From Allodiplogaster sudhausi (Eukaryota > Nematoda > Chromadorea > Rhabditida > Diplogasteridae): DNA of 64,000 nucleotides. The position numbers and the translations under genes are program-made. Under the pieces are notes generated by a model, which worked only from the letters and a program-made list of their open reading frames with translations, ran no database searches and was not told the origin of the DNA. The DNA is taken from contig CALZFC010000349.1 in assembly GCA_945643635.1 (NCBI GenBank), positions 2,674,001-2,738,000 on the forward strand, given 5' to 3'. The stretch's first letter is position 1. Each line of letters opens with the position of its first letter. Below are positions 22,376 to 34,405 of this stretch, one piece after another.

Positions 22376-23757
22376 CTGCTGACTTCTGTGAATAAAATAA
22401 TAGATAAGCGTATGTAAATTATCACAGAGTGGTAAGCTGTGTGCTCGGTCGCCGATCCTCATTCATTAAACATTTGTTATTTTGTGAACAATTAGATAAA
22501 ATAAAAAAGACTTCAACAACTTCCTTGGATCGAAAGGATAGTCGATGTGTCATGCAGAAATGATGTTGCTTGCAATTTTGCATTGTTTGAAACAGGCGCT
22601 GAGAGTGGTGTAAATCGTCGCAGTTTTGAAGAGATTGAAATAGGAGCTGATAGCAACGTGAATGCCTTGATCCTCTCTGCACATGTAATGCCTTGTGTTT
22701 ACTGAAAGTGGCGTGACAGCTATCAGGATGAGAGAACATGGCAATCGGGGAGAGCGTCATATTGCTACGTACCCAGCATATTGATGTATCTCATGGCATC
22801 TCTGTTCTTTAAGCTCGAGGTTGTCGCGTAATGTGTCGAATGACTGTACATTTGCCACTTTGTCCAACACTCTATTCTGAACCTATGAAGGCACTCCCGT
22901 TTTGTTCTTCTATTCGCAAAATTTTTTTTCTGAGGAATCAATCACATATATTTCATTCATCGGACAAAAATAACATGGATGGTATCCAAAAGTAGAAAAT
23001 GAGCATCAAATTCATGTTTTTCTCCTAAATTCTCATTGATGGGAGTGAATATCCCAAGGAAGAAGCCAGTGGTAAGGACCAATCGACATAGGATGAGGGG
23101 GCTATATCACCCCTCCGGTCGGACCCGGAGAAATAGTCAGCAAATTGTCACCTGATTGAATCCCTTTCCATCCCCTAGCCTGAGATATGCCCCATGTCCC
23201 ACCAACCAAATTCCTCCAAGCCATGCATATTGACAATTTCTTTGTTGCAACAACGTTTATAGATACAGCTTCATACAAAGGGCAAAACAAAAACGATGAT
23301 CAGCTCGCAGCAGCCGCTGAACACCGGAAAAGCGAGCAGCTGTTAGGCCAACTGCCAAGCATGCCGCAAACTTGAACAATTCGCAGCAGTGGGTTGGAAA
23401 TTTGGCAAAATCAAGCGATTCCCTCAACGCAACCGACATTAGACGGATTTTTCGAACAAAGCATTTCTATGGTTCAACGGGGCACTAGAAAGAATTGAGA
23501 GACAGGAGGGATACTGGATGTTTTACTAGCCGTGGATGCGGAAAATTCTTTTTAATGTGCAAAGCTTCAACCTGGTCCTTGTGATATGTAACATAGTTTA
23601 AATAAATCGCCTTTCTCTGTAGAAGAACATCATATAGAGAGAGAGCGAACTTTCGGGCTCTCTATATGTGTCTCTCTCAATTTTCTCTCAAAATGGACGC
23701 AAAACAGCACCGGTTGGCTAAGCGCCAAGAAAATCTTTTTTGATAGTTTTACTACTT
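22376..23757. other. Repeat-poor gap, no gene supported
   Basis: Contains a diverged repeat (about 23040-23240, related to 6835-7040) and short CT/GA runs near 23635-23690. Some fragments read like degraded coding sequence (about 22545-22720), but stops interrupt both strands and no domain is recognisable. Confidence 0.4.
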
Positions 23758-25271
23758 TAAGAGAGCCTGTCTGAGAGACTCGACCATCACGGGACAGGGA
23801 ACAAAAGTACCCTTTGATCCTAATTTCCTTAATACAGCGTGTGTAGGACCTAAATGGCTTGACAAAAACGTTTTCAGAAAAAAAATTTTCTGAAGGATGT
23901 CTACAGTATGCCCTGATAGACCAAAAAAATTCAAATGGGCGTAACTCCGTGTTGAATAGCGACCAATCTCAATTTTTAAACATTTGTTCGATTCCTTGTC
24001 TAATAGCGCACAAAACAGCCATAGAAACATCTTTCTGAAATCTTCATTATAAATGTCATTTTGGCAAAAATGTGTTTTGAAGGGTCCATTTCGGGCATCG
24101 GGACCCCCCCATGTTAAAAAAACGGAGTACACCACGTGAAAGAGCGTGGTTTGTTACATCTAAAATAATTATTCTTAAAGTCAAAGTCCTACCTCGAATG
24201 GACGGTAGGACGCGAAAAATGCGCGAGAGTAGGTCAAAATGGCGCATTTTCAGCCTCCGAGGTACCGTGCAAGCGCATTCATCGATCCATAACAACGCTC
24301 AATGTTAATATTACAAACTCGTTAGCATATCATCTAAGAGCTCTCGCGGAGATCTTCAAATCTTACATACATAGTTTTATTTAAAAGTTTCGATTTATAT
24401 GGGAAATTACGTTCTGTATAATTAGAAGGCATAAAAAACTACTTCAAAAACATTTCCGCATGTCCAAACATACATCATAAGAAAGAGGATGAAATTTGGT
24501 ACAAGATGAACCCCTTTCAATGAATTTCCAATTATAAGATGTTTTATTATAAATCATAAAATGAGGGCCAGTTGAGTCACTGTCATTCCGCCCAAGAATT
24601 CACAGTTTAGGTTATTCGAATTAGAATATTCCAATCCTCTTTTTTTACACTTTTTCCATGAGGCGTTTTTATCCTAATCTTATGGCTTATAACAAAAGAT
24701 CATATTCATGGAATTTCATTGAAAGGGGTTAATCTTGTACCAAATTTCATCCTCTTTCTTATGATGTATGTTTGGACATGCGGAAATGTTTTTGAAGTAG
24801 TTTTTTAAGCCTTCTAATTATACAGAACGTAATTTCCCATATAAATCGAAACTTTTAAATAAAACTATGTATGTAAGATTTGAAGATCTCCGCGAGAGCT
24901 CTTAGATGATATGCTAACTATTTTGTAATATTAAGAATGCGCGTAGTTATGGATCGATGAATGCGCTTGCACGGTGCCTCCACGGCCGAAATTGCGCCAT
25001 TTTGACCGACTCGCGCGCATTTTTCGCGTGCTACCGTCCCTTTTAGGTAGGACTTCCACTTTAGCGATAATTGTTATAGAGGTAACAAAGCACGCTCTTT
25101 CACGTGGTGTACTCCGTTTTTTAACATGGGGGCCCCGATGCCCGAAATGGACCCCTCAAAATATATTTTTGCCAAAATGACCCTTATAATGAAGATTTCA
25201 GAAAAAAGTTTCTATGCTTGTTTGGTGCCTTATTAGACAAGGAATCCAACAAATGTTTCAAAATTGAGATT
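23758..25271. repeat. Foldback element, palindrome 23964-25271 plus terminal segment
   Basis: The left end TAAGAGAGCCTGTCTGAGAG (23758) matches the terminus at 29390. From 23964 to 25271 the halves are reverse complements about an axis near 24,617, for example GAGCTCTCGCGGAGATCTTC at about 24337 and its mirror near 24880. The shared 28 bp centre sequence lies at 24608-24635. The right side lacks the outer ~200 bp seen on the left. No ORF with transposase features. Confidence 0.82.
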
Positions 25272-25394
25272 GTTTAGGGTCCTGTCCGACGAAGTTCAGC
25301 CAGAAACATTCATTGGAAATGGTTCCGTATAAAATGAATGGCTTGTTTGTTAAATATAAACAGTTTTCGATAAGGATTACGGTACATTTTCCGC

Positions 25395-25411
25395 TCGCGA
25401 GGGAAAGAGAA

Positions 25412-25462
<51 letters not shown>

Positions 25463-26107
25463 TAGAACAACAATCTGAATGCTGGCGAAAAACCATTTTA
25501 CGAAAACACTCCGGCACTGCTTCTTCCGTTATCAGGCAGATTCAAAGCAGTTCGATCGTTCAAGTTCTTCTCTCTATCTGAATCTCTGCGTCTCAACTCT
25601 CTGTTTCTCTCTCACTCATTTTTGTCCAATTTCTCTCTTATCTATTTTCTCCCAAACCTTTTGTAGGACCGTCATTGCTGGCAATGTACACTTACTCTTC
25701 ACTTTCGGCCTGTGCAAGATAGTGCTCGATAACAGCAAGCCTTTGTACAGTCTGTCTAATTCTCTAACACTTTTCCTCTCTCTCTCTCTCTCTCTCGGCG
25801 TTTTCGTATGTGTCTGACTCTGTATCTCTCTTTCTCATGCTGAAACTCTACTTCGCTAAATCCATCTCTCTCTCTTTCTCTCTGTCTCTCTCTAGCTGAC
25901 CCTCCTTCTTCTTCCAACTTGAGAGGCAAAAGCGAAGACGGATGAAGCAAAAACCGAAGACTCCATGGAGAAATAGCATAGTAAGCGAATAGTTATCCAT
26001 TCTGCATTGCTTGGTTTCATTCTGTCTCCCTCTCTCTCTCTCTTTCTCTCTCTCTCTCACCCTCTGTTTCCTAATACTCTGTCTCTCATTCTCTCCGTTC
26101 CTGCCTC

Positions 26108-26139
<32 letters not shown>

Positions 26140-26475
26140 ATGCCCGCCCCCTTTCTTTCCCTTCCCGGCTTCCTTTTTCTTCCGTTATCAGGTAGATTCA
26201 AAGCGGTTCGCTCGTTCAAGTTTCTTCTCTCTCTCTCTGTATCTCTGCTTCTCCACTCTCCTTCTCTCCCTCACTCATTCTTTTTGTATTTTCTTTCTTA
26301 TCTATTTACTGCAAAGCCTTTAGTAGGAACCCTCATTCCTGACAATGTACACTCAATCTTCACTTTCAGCCTGTACAACATACTGCTCGATAAAAGCAAC
26401 CCAGGCACAGTCCGTCTAATTCTCTACAGTTTTCCTTTCTCGCCCTCTCTCTCTCTCTTTCTGTCTCTCTCTTGC
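25395..26475. repeat. GA/CT microsatellite block with two copies of a dispersed unit
   Basis: Long GA (25403-25464) and CT tracts (25779-25797, 25864-25893, 26029-26060, 26110-26140, 26445-26470). Two related units run at about 25500-25760 and 26170-26420, each starting CTTCCGTTATCAGGCAGATT-like and containing GCAATGTACACTTACTCTTC-like sequence. A third and fourth copy lie, inverted, at 41881-42108 and 50286-50513. Confidence 0.75.
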
Positions 26476-27270
26476 TGACATTCCTTCTTCTTCCAATTAC
26501 GCGAGGAAACATTTTTTTATCAGACAATTGCATTGAAATGAGTTGAATAAGGGGAAAATGTTGTGAAAGCTAATTATTAAACTATCAAAAATAGCACAAA
26601 GTGTAAATATATGCAAAGAATACATATGCATAAAACATGTAGAAATAGCATAAATAAAAAGGTAATCAATAAACGGTTTCCCCAAATATTTCATTGACGC
26701 TTAATTTATTGTGAGACTGAAAATAGTCTTCTTTAGTTTTGTCAAGATTATTTTCAGGGCTGATTGACGTAGTGTCAATCCATTTTAAATTTATATGTCA
26801 TGCCGCTTGTTGAATTGAATTTTTGAAATGTGGTTTTCAGGCAAATTTTTTTTACTATTACTTGCTAAAATAGGATCTTCCATATGAAAGTTTAGGAAAA
26901 CTACACAAAAACTCTACGAGGAAAATCTCGGATACGTTTGTTTGGGTTGCTGCATTTGAATATGCATTTTTAAGCAGGTTTCGTTTTGGCGTCAAGCCAT
27001 AATCTCATTCAAATTTCACAAATTGTAAACCGAAATAGGTTCGATGTGATTTTTATGCTCTTCAAATTTGGCCTCCATGACAAGACTGAGGCCGATTTTC
27101 AATATAATATTTATACTGCGAGTAAGTGCAGCTAAAACTGAGTCGGATACAGCTTGATAAGCAAATCTGAGGAAACTTTTTTTCAGAATTTGTATTTAAA
27201 TACTGTCGTTTATAGTCCGAATTGTCAAAACGGTCGCGACCATTCGAAAATAAAACGATACTTGCATATA
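26476..27270. other. AT-rich non-coding stretch
   Basis: No exon, RNA gene or repeat family recognised; both strands are dense in stop codons. Confidence 0.5.
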
Positions 27271-27648
27271 TACCGTATGTTCTCTATTAGTGCCCCTACC
27301 TCTAATAGAACCCCTCCCCCCCTTCCAATAGTGCCCCCCTATTAGTCTAATACCTAGGCTGGAGATGTACCTCTAATGGATTCTGGGGGCTCTTCCCACT
27401 GAATTAATTACAAATTCACTCAAAATTTACAGTAAAATGGATCTTCCGCTGATGATTCAATGGAAGCCGAGCTACAAATTCCTTTTGTAAGGAATAAATT
27501 GCTTTTAATAAACTTTTAGCCATTCACTTTGAAAAATAGCACCCCTCCCTCTAATAGAACCCTCCCCCCCTCTAATAGTGCCCCCCTCACGTATGTAAGG
27601 GGATTGAAAAATAGTGCCCCCGGAGGCACTAATAGAGAAAATACGGTA
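27271..27648. mobile_element. C-rich MITE flanked by TA (copy B)
   Basis: Starts TACCGTATGTTCTCTATTAG and ends with the complement AATAGAGAAAATACGGTA. The internal 'AATAGAACCC' and 'TTGAAAAATAG' blocks are shared with copies A and C. No coding capacity. Confidence 0.85.
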
Positions 27649-27989
27649 CACACGGATGAAGGAACAAAACTGTTCATATATGCATGTTTCAGAAATCTAG
27701 AACTTGAGAAATAAATGGTCCACAGGATTCGACTATTTCGAGCTGTTCTCGAAAAATGGCACTAATGGAACATACATACATATGACGCGATTTGCGAGAG
27801 AATCGAATTTTCTTCGAAAGTTCCTTATAGGTGTTTTCTGATATGAGGAATCGATTAGAACTGGTTTAAGGATCGGAAAATGCCGTTTTCGTTTGCATTG
27901 ACGGCTTGAAATATGGGGCTCGCCGCGCAGGGGGGCGAGTTGGATGCTCATCTCGGGTCACTGCGTCGCATAAACGAAAATCAACACCT

Positions 27990-28870
27990 CAATAGCCAAG
28001 ATATTGCTTTGAACAGTAAAAAAAGAATAATTTGAAAATTTTCAATTCTACAGTATTTATAGACGTTGAAGTTTGAGAGAGTGCAGACATGTTATTTCTC
28101 ATTTTACCAGAACCAAGCCTACATAATTGTATAAAGCAGGAAAATAGCTTTCGAAAGCACTATAGGATTTAGAAAACTTAATAAGTGTTTGACGTTTCCT
28201 GATCGATTATTTGGGTGTGGCAGTACAAATCAGCATGTCCGCGGATTAAAAAAGGTAATTAAAAATCTTTTCACACGTCAAAAGATAAACAAGAAGAAAG
28301 AGTGTGAAATTTGCAATAAGTTTCATTAGAAACAAAATTACGAGTTTTTGTAATAAGTCAAAAGAATAGATAATCTGCTTGTAACAATTATTCAAGTAAA
28401 GGCTCCGAAAAAAATTGGAATATTCTAATTCGAATAACCTAAAAAAATAATTATTGGGCGGAAGCTTGTGGTACTACCGGCCCTAATTTTATGGCTGATA
28501 ACAAAACATCGTAGATTTGAAACTTTATTGAGAGGAGTTCAGCAGGTAACAAATTTCACGCTGTTTCTTACGGTTTATGTTTGGAGTTGCGGAGATGAAT
28601 TTGAATGGCTGATTTGTACTGCCGCACACGAATAATCGAGCAGGAAACATCAAAGAATTCCTAAGTTTTCTAAATCCTATAGTGCATTCGAAAGCTCTTT
28701 TCAACTATGTAGGTTTGGTTCTGGTGAAATGAGAAATAAGTTGTCTGCGCATTCTCAAACTTCAACGTCTATAAATGCTTTAGAGTTGGAAATCTTCAAA
28801 TTTTTCTTATTTTATCGTTTAGAGCGATATCTTGGCTATTCAGATGTAAATTTTCGTTAAAATATCTCAA
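27990..28870. repeat. Palindromic foldback element (~0.88 kb)
   Basis: The halves are diverged reverse complements: AAATCCTATAGTGCATTCGA (28672) mirrors TTTCGAAAGCACTATAGGAT (28150), and GACGTTGAAGTTTGAG (28063) mirrors CTCAAACTTCAACGTC. The shared 28 bp centre sequence is here inverted at 28414-28441. Older than the 8286-9674 and 23964-25271 elements, judging by divergence. Confidence 0.75.
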
Positions 28871-29078
28871 CAAAGTGCGGCGCAATGACCCCCCCCCCGC
28901 CGTAGTAAAGTGTCTCTTTTTTGAGGCGAAAGATGAAGTTACTGACATCAGGCTAATATCTCTGTACCTCTCTCATCTACGGCAACTCTTCTTGTGTATG
29001 CCTGTTCCCTTACAGTTAGCCTGATATGATTTTCTGGCTAGCATCAGGCAGCAACATGAGGCAAAGGAGAGACAAAGT

Positions 29079-29202
29079 GAGAGAGCATGCATTTTGAAGA
29101 GACTCTGCTCAACATGAGGCACAGAATCTTGACCCGGTCCACATTGAGTCAAGATTCTGTGCTTCATGTTGAGCAGAGTCTCTTCAAAATGCATGCTCTC
29201 TC
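29079..29202. ncRNA. Long near-perfect hairpin, candidate small-RNA precursor
   Basis: Two 55-nt arms (29079-29133 and 29148-29202) are complementary at every position except one G-T wobble, with a 14-nt loop. It is longer and more perfect than a usual miRNA precursor, so it is either a very young inverted repeat or an endogenous siRNA/hairpin locus. There is no direct evidence of transcription. Confidence 0.4.
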
Positions 29203-29384
29203 GCTGCCAGTTCTTCGCCTCAAGTTGGTGACTGAAAAATCTTAGCCAACATTCCAAGAACACATGAAAGAACATTAAATATATACACTTACAACACAGA
29301 GAAAGAGAGAGAGAGAGACAGCAAAATCACTTCTCACCCACTCTCCTCCTACTCTCTGTTTTTTTTTGTTAATTTATGTATCCT

Positions 29385-29950
29385 TTAAGAGAGCCAATCT
29401 GAGAAACTCGACCATGCCCCATTGTAAAAGGAAAGGGAACAAATGTACCCTTTGATCCTAATTTTATTAATACAGCGTGTGTAGGACCTAAATGGCTTCC
29501 CAAAAACGTTTTCAGAAAAAAATTTTTTCTGAAGGATGTCTACAGTATGCCCTGATAGACCAAAAAAATTCAAATGGGCGTAACTCCGTGTTGAATAGCG
29601 ACCAATCTCAATTTTGAAACATTTGTTCGATTCCTTGTCTAATAGCGCACAAAACAGCCATAGAAACATCTTTCTGAAATCTTCATTATAAATGTCATTT
29701 TGGCAAAAATGTGTTTTGAAGGGTCCATTTCGGGCATCGGGACCCCCCCCCATGTTAAAAAAAACGGAGTACACCACGTGAAAGAGCGTGGTGTGTTACA
29801 TCTAAAATAATTATTCTTAAAGTCAAAGTCCTACCTCGAAGGGACGGTAGGACGCGAAAAATGCGCGAGAGTAGGTCAAAATGGCGCATTTTCAGCCTCC
29901 GAGGTACCGTGCAAGCGCATTCATCGATCCATAACAACGCTCAATGTTAG
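29385..29950. repeat. Solo arm of the 23758-25271 foldback family
   Basis: Nearly identical to 23752-24305, including the end TTAAGAGAGCC, 'CAAATGGGCGTAACTCCGTG' and 'CGGAGTACACCACGTGAAAG'. The opposite arm is absent. It stops about 200 bp before the first recognisable TRPA exon, so its insertion or an associated deletion may have removed the 5' exons of that gene. Confidence 0.85.
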
Positions 29951-31550
29951 CTGGAATCGATATCACTAATAGATCAGACTTATATCAACTGCCATCCCAG
30001 TCTTATTTTGTGAAATAGTTTCATTATTAAAACAACAAATATTCATTGAGTTGTGTTCAAAATAAATTAACAAGAACACTGTGCTCGCACGAGAAATAGT
30101 ATGTTTGAGACAATTCTGCAAGGGCAAGTATTTGGTAAATGCCGTGAATTGTAGGCCATCCCGAAGTGGTATCTATCCTCTGCGACAGAGGAGCGGATGT
30201 AAAGGCAAGGAACAACGACAACGAGACGCCCTTGCGGGTATCGTGCCGCAAGGGGCATCTCTCCGTCCTGAAGATTCTCATCCAGAAAGGCGCAAAGATC
30301 GATGAGAACTCCGAGAAGTAATTACAGCAGTTTGAAGTTCACTGAAAGAGACCAGGGAGGAAAAAACCTGATGAAGAAAGTCAAGTTTCTACACACTTCT
30401 GATAATATTTCAAGATGAGGCCGAACAAAGCTGTCACAAATGTGTACATACATACGTATGGATGTATGCACATACATACATATGTGTGTGTGCCACTCTA
30501 ATGAAGTCAAGTGATTCATTTAGTTGTTTCCCTTTCGAATTTCATTTCAAGAAAACGATCAAATGTGAAGCATGTGTGAATAAACATGTAAACATGTTTT
30601 CGAGAAGTCCTGTCGCTTAATGATGACAATAAGAGACGACGCGAGGAAAGCAGACACGAGGAAAAAAAAGACACTTTCTCCTTCTTCCTTTGCAGATGTC
30701 TTCTTCACACCGCCGTTTCTGGAGGTCACTACGAGATTGTTCACTACCTTCTCACTTCTAAGGATGTGAAACCTAGAAGAGACAAGGACTTGGGGAATCC
30801 CCTTGACATCGCAATCAAGGAAAAATTTGAGTCCGCATTTAGTTCAAGATTTTGTTTTGAATGCATTTACACACTTTGTCATATATATTGTATATATATA
30901 ATATATATGTATAGCTTTGATTAGTCTAAAAACGAAAACAAGAAGCAAATTGAGTGTGTTTCTTTGGCAGATCAGTGGCGCGTGAATTGCTGAAGCACAA
31001 GGACTGGAAGGAGCTCATGGAGGACGAACAGACTACCCTCCGCGATTCTGCAAGGGAAACTCCGTTGAGAGGACTCATCCAGACATTCCCCGATATCGCC
31101 AAGGATGTCTTTGATAAATGCATCTGGTATTCTACCACTTTTATAAGTTTTTCTGCGCTTTCCAAAATTGGTTTTTGGAGGAGGAGGATCGATCGCCAAC
31201 AGACAACTTTTTGAATGATTAAGATGTGTCTCTTCAAAAAGTATGCAATTGCCATGTCCGGGTGGACATATTGGCTGCAATATGTCCATTCACATGGAAA
31301 TGGTGTGCCGCTGTGGTAAACAAGGGCATGGCAGGGAGAGGCAGGCCGGGTCCTAACGGGCGGCCGCCCTGGCTCTCCAGTGTATCAAAATGGCTGTCGA
31401 CCCGGCAAAATTATATTTTACTGAAAAGGTGTTTAAAAGTACTTTTAACGCGGCGAAACGATTGGTGTGCGAGATTTAAAATTCGAGAGCTCGGTGAAAC
31501 TTGACGAGATGAATAGAGAAGATACTCATTTAGAATTTTTAAATATTCAC

Positions 31551-31940
31551 TTTTAGAGTAGCAGTGGCCTCTAGGTTTCAGATGGGCGTAGATATATTAT
31601 TTGGCATTTTAATGGTGAGCTGCTAATCTCATGTGTAGAGCTGAAAATTTTATTTCGAATTAGCTGTCGTATGTCAGATATTGAAGAACACGTTGATTTT
31701 TCCAGTCAATCAACTATTGAAATACGCGCGGTTCAGCGCATGCGCAGCATTATTTTGGCTAATGTTTGGGCGCAGTTTAATGACTGGGAAACATGAAAAA
31801 GTTCGTTGATACATATGATAGCTCATTCGAAAGAGAATTTTCAGAGCTCAAGAAGTTGATATAGACAACGCATTATAAGATGTCATATTTAAAATATAAC
31901 GGCGCTTCTCCAAATTCTAGAGGCCACTGCTACTCTAAAA
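31551..31940. mobile_element. Small MITE in TRPA-like gene intron
   Basis: Terminal inverted repeats of 24 bp: TTTTAGAGTAGCAGTGGCCT (31551) and AGGCCACTGCTACTCTAAAA (ending 31940). About 390 bp long, no ORF; sits in the intron 31127-32183. Confidence 0.85.
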
Positions 31941-32936
31941 TTTAATCATTTAAAGTTCTACTTTAGCAGCTTTCTTAAGAAAAATCTTCTATATTTATGG
32001 CAAAACTGCCACAGCTATTGCTTTATTGTGCGTGAATCCGCAAAAACGGAGTTTTAGGACCTATACCACTCGTTTGGCCGCTTCAAAAAGTATTTATAAA
32101 GAGCTTTTGAGCGAAATCTAATTTTGTCGGATCTACCTATATATTTTTCAACCCTTTATCCATTTCTCTGAGAAATATTTCAGCAACGAAAACGAGGGCA
32201 ACGAAAAGTATGACTTCCGCTATCTGGATGACACATTGATTGTCTCTCCAAAGAAAGATATGGTAAGGAAAGACCATATTATTAAAGACCCAGTGCGTCT
32301 GTGCTTCTGTGGTTCCAGCGCTCTATTTGGCAGTTATAAACATCAAAAACGTTACCAGCTCGTTGAGAGCTTTCGAATGATGTATAACATGTTGAGGTTT
32401 GCCACGCCTCGACGAAAGAGTCTCTTGTCAAAGCACAATCAAAAAGACCCCTACAAGGATACGAATATGGTGCGGTACTCGAACAACACTTTCATGATCT
32501 ACAACAACCATCCCCTGCGGATGCTGGTCTTGCAAGCTTACTTCTTATATCTTGTTCTTCTTCTTCTTCTTTCTTCTCTTCTTCCTTTCCTTCTTCTTGT
32601 AGATGAAACAAGGAGTGGCTGTTCAAGAGAAGTTCAAAGTAAGAACTAAAGTGTTGAACTTGCAGGTGAGCCCAGATTTCGAGTACCTCCTCACTCATCA
32701 ACTTGTGAAAGGGCTCGTCGAGCACAAATGGAACACGCTCGGCAAATATGTCTATTGGATTTGTAAGCGCTTTCTTATTGTTAGTAGGTGAATGAGACGA
32801 ATTAGGTGAATTATGCAATTATATTCCAAAGTGAAAAAGCGATTAAGTTTATGTGTCTCGGCTGTCCTATTTAGCACTGGCTTTCTACGGCTTTTTTCTC
32901 GCTTCCTTCTCCGTATATATCACGAATACCTATGCT

Positions 32937-33120
32937 CCCTACAATGTCTTCGTCGGGAATTCTTCCAAGTTCATTGACAATGTCATGACGACCTCTGCTC
33001 ACCACAAGGTCTTCGATGGGAATTCTTCCGAGTTCATTGACAATGTCATGACGACCTCTGCTCACCACAATGTCTTCGATATGAATTCTTCCAACTTCAT
33101 TGACATCCGCAACAACAAAG
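32937..33120 (+). repeat. 63 bp coding tandem repeat (21 aa x 3) in the TRPA-like gene
   Basis: Three copies of a unit reading like FIDNVMTTSAHHKVFDGNSS, the third diverged. The unit lies after the S1 segment, in what should be the extracellular S1-S2 loop. Each carries an N-S-S N-glycosylation sequon. Confidence 0.85.
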
Positions 33121-34268
33121 TCGCTTGTGATCGCTTGGTCAGTCCTCTCCCGTCTTCATATCATTGACCATCACTTGACATAATTAAGGAGCATCGCCCA
33201 TCGTCGGTATTTTTTATTTCTGGCTGGCTAGTTTTCGCTCTCGCCATAGTTCTTCTTCTAAAAGAGGCACGAAATAAAAATTTGTTGCATGTAATTGAAA
33301 ATGGTGAGATAGATAATGAAGCAGAAACAAAGGAAGAAGAGATATAGTTTTGTAGAGTAAAAGAAAAAAACCTTTAATATATGTAACTTATAGCTCGTCC
33401 AAATATTCTTGCGCGGCAGCTCGTACTTTCGTAGCTTCCAGAATTACTTAGAAATATTCATATATATTTCCACTTTCCTCGTCGTCCTCGACATCTTCGA
33501 CGATTGCTCAAAGCGGACTGGTATTCGACAGGTCGGCAGCTGTCATCTCTCCTCCCTCCATCACCCCCTCCTTCGCAGGATTGGCAATGGCATCTCGCGA
33601 CATTCTCTCTCATCGTGCAGTGGGTGAACTTGCTAATATTTGTGAGCAAGATGCCTCGCATCGGTATCTTCGTGATGATGTTCGCCAACATCTTCACGAC
33701 CTTCACTCGCGTATTCGTCGTCTTCGCTCTCTTCGTCATCGCATTCTCCATCATTTTCATCGTTATTCTCTTCATCGTTATTCTCGTTATTCTCTCTTGT
33801 TATTCTTTTCATTGTTCGTCTTAATTTATCTTTCCGTGCCACCGCCATTTGTCTTCAAATATGTGAATTGAGTGTCTGACCATGAGAGAGACTCGTCGTC
33901 CTTGATAATTCACCGAGTTTTCAATGGAAAATGAAGAAATTTTCAGCCGGAGTTCTCGACATTTCCGTCTTCCTTACTGAAGACGACTGTCATGATGATC
34001 GGAGAGTTCGAATTCATGGGAATCTTCCACGGAAACGATAAAGAGCACCTCGAGAAAGTGAGAATTCATTTTTTTTATTTTTTGCACACCATTATGCTGC
34101 TAAAAAAATAAGTACCTAAAATTCTGGGAAAGTCGTTATTGCCGATCTGGAAAAGGGAGAAGTCATTGTTAACGAGTTGGAAAATTAGTCGTTTTTGCTG
34201 ACTTGGGAAGCATGTAATCTCCTTCATAACGTCCGAGTAGTCCTTGCCCGCAGGCACTCGGACTTATT

Positions 34269-34405
34269 TAAGAGAGCCTCTCTCTCTAAGACTCAAGGAG
34301 GGGTCCATACAGGCCTGCCCTAGATGCAAGATGGCCGATCCAATCATTAAGAATGTGGTCAGAGTTGACCTCTATTAACTATTCGGAAAAATTTTATATG
34401 TATAA
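34269..34405. repeat. Isolated foldback terminus
   Basis: TAAGAGAGCCTCTCTCTAAG resembles the outer ends at 7768, 23758 and 29390. It has no palindromic partner nearby. Confidence 0.5.

Noticed and set aside
22422..22760. Possible ankyrin exon debris
   Set aside because: Fragments such as IEIGADSNVN look ankyrin-like on the plus strand, but stops and lack of splice sites leave no supportable exon.
25479..26478. Long Ser/Leu/Phe-rich ORFs over CT tracts (also near 59501-59899 and 15911-16195)
   Set aside because: They are translations of CT/GA microsatellites, not proteins.
30861..30912. TATATATA tract as promoter of the TRPA-like gene
   Set aside because: It lies in an intron between phased exons; a simple repeat is the simpler reading.
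31226..31504. 92-residue ORF in the TRPA-like gene intron
   Set aside because: Low-complexity frame inside an intron flanked by phased exons and next to a MITE; no support.
33409..33871. Overlapping Arg/His-rich and Glu/Asp-rich ORFs on both strands
   Set aside because: Shadows of the TRPA S3-S5 exons in other frames.
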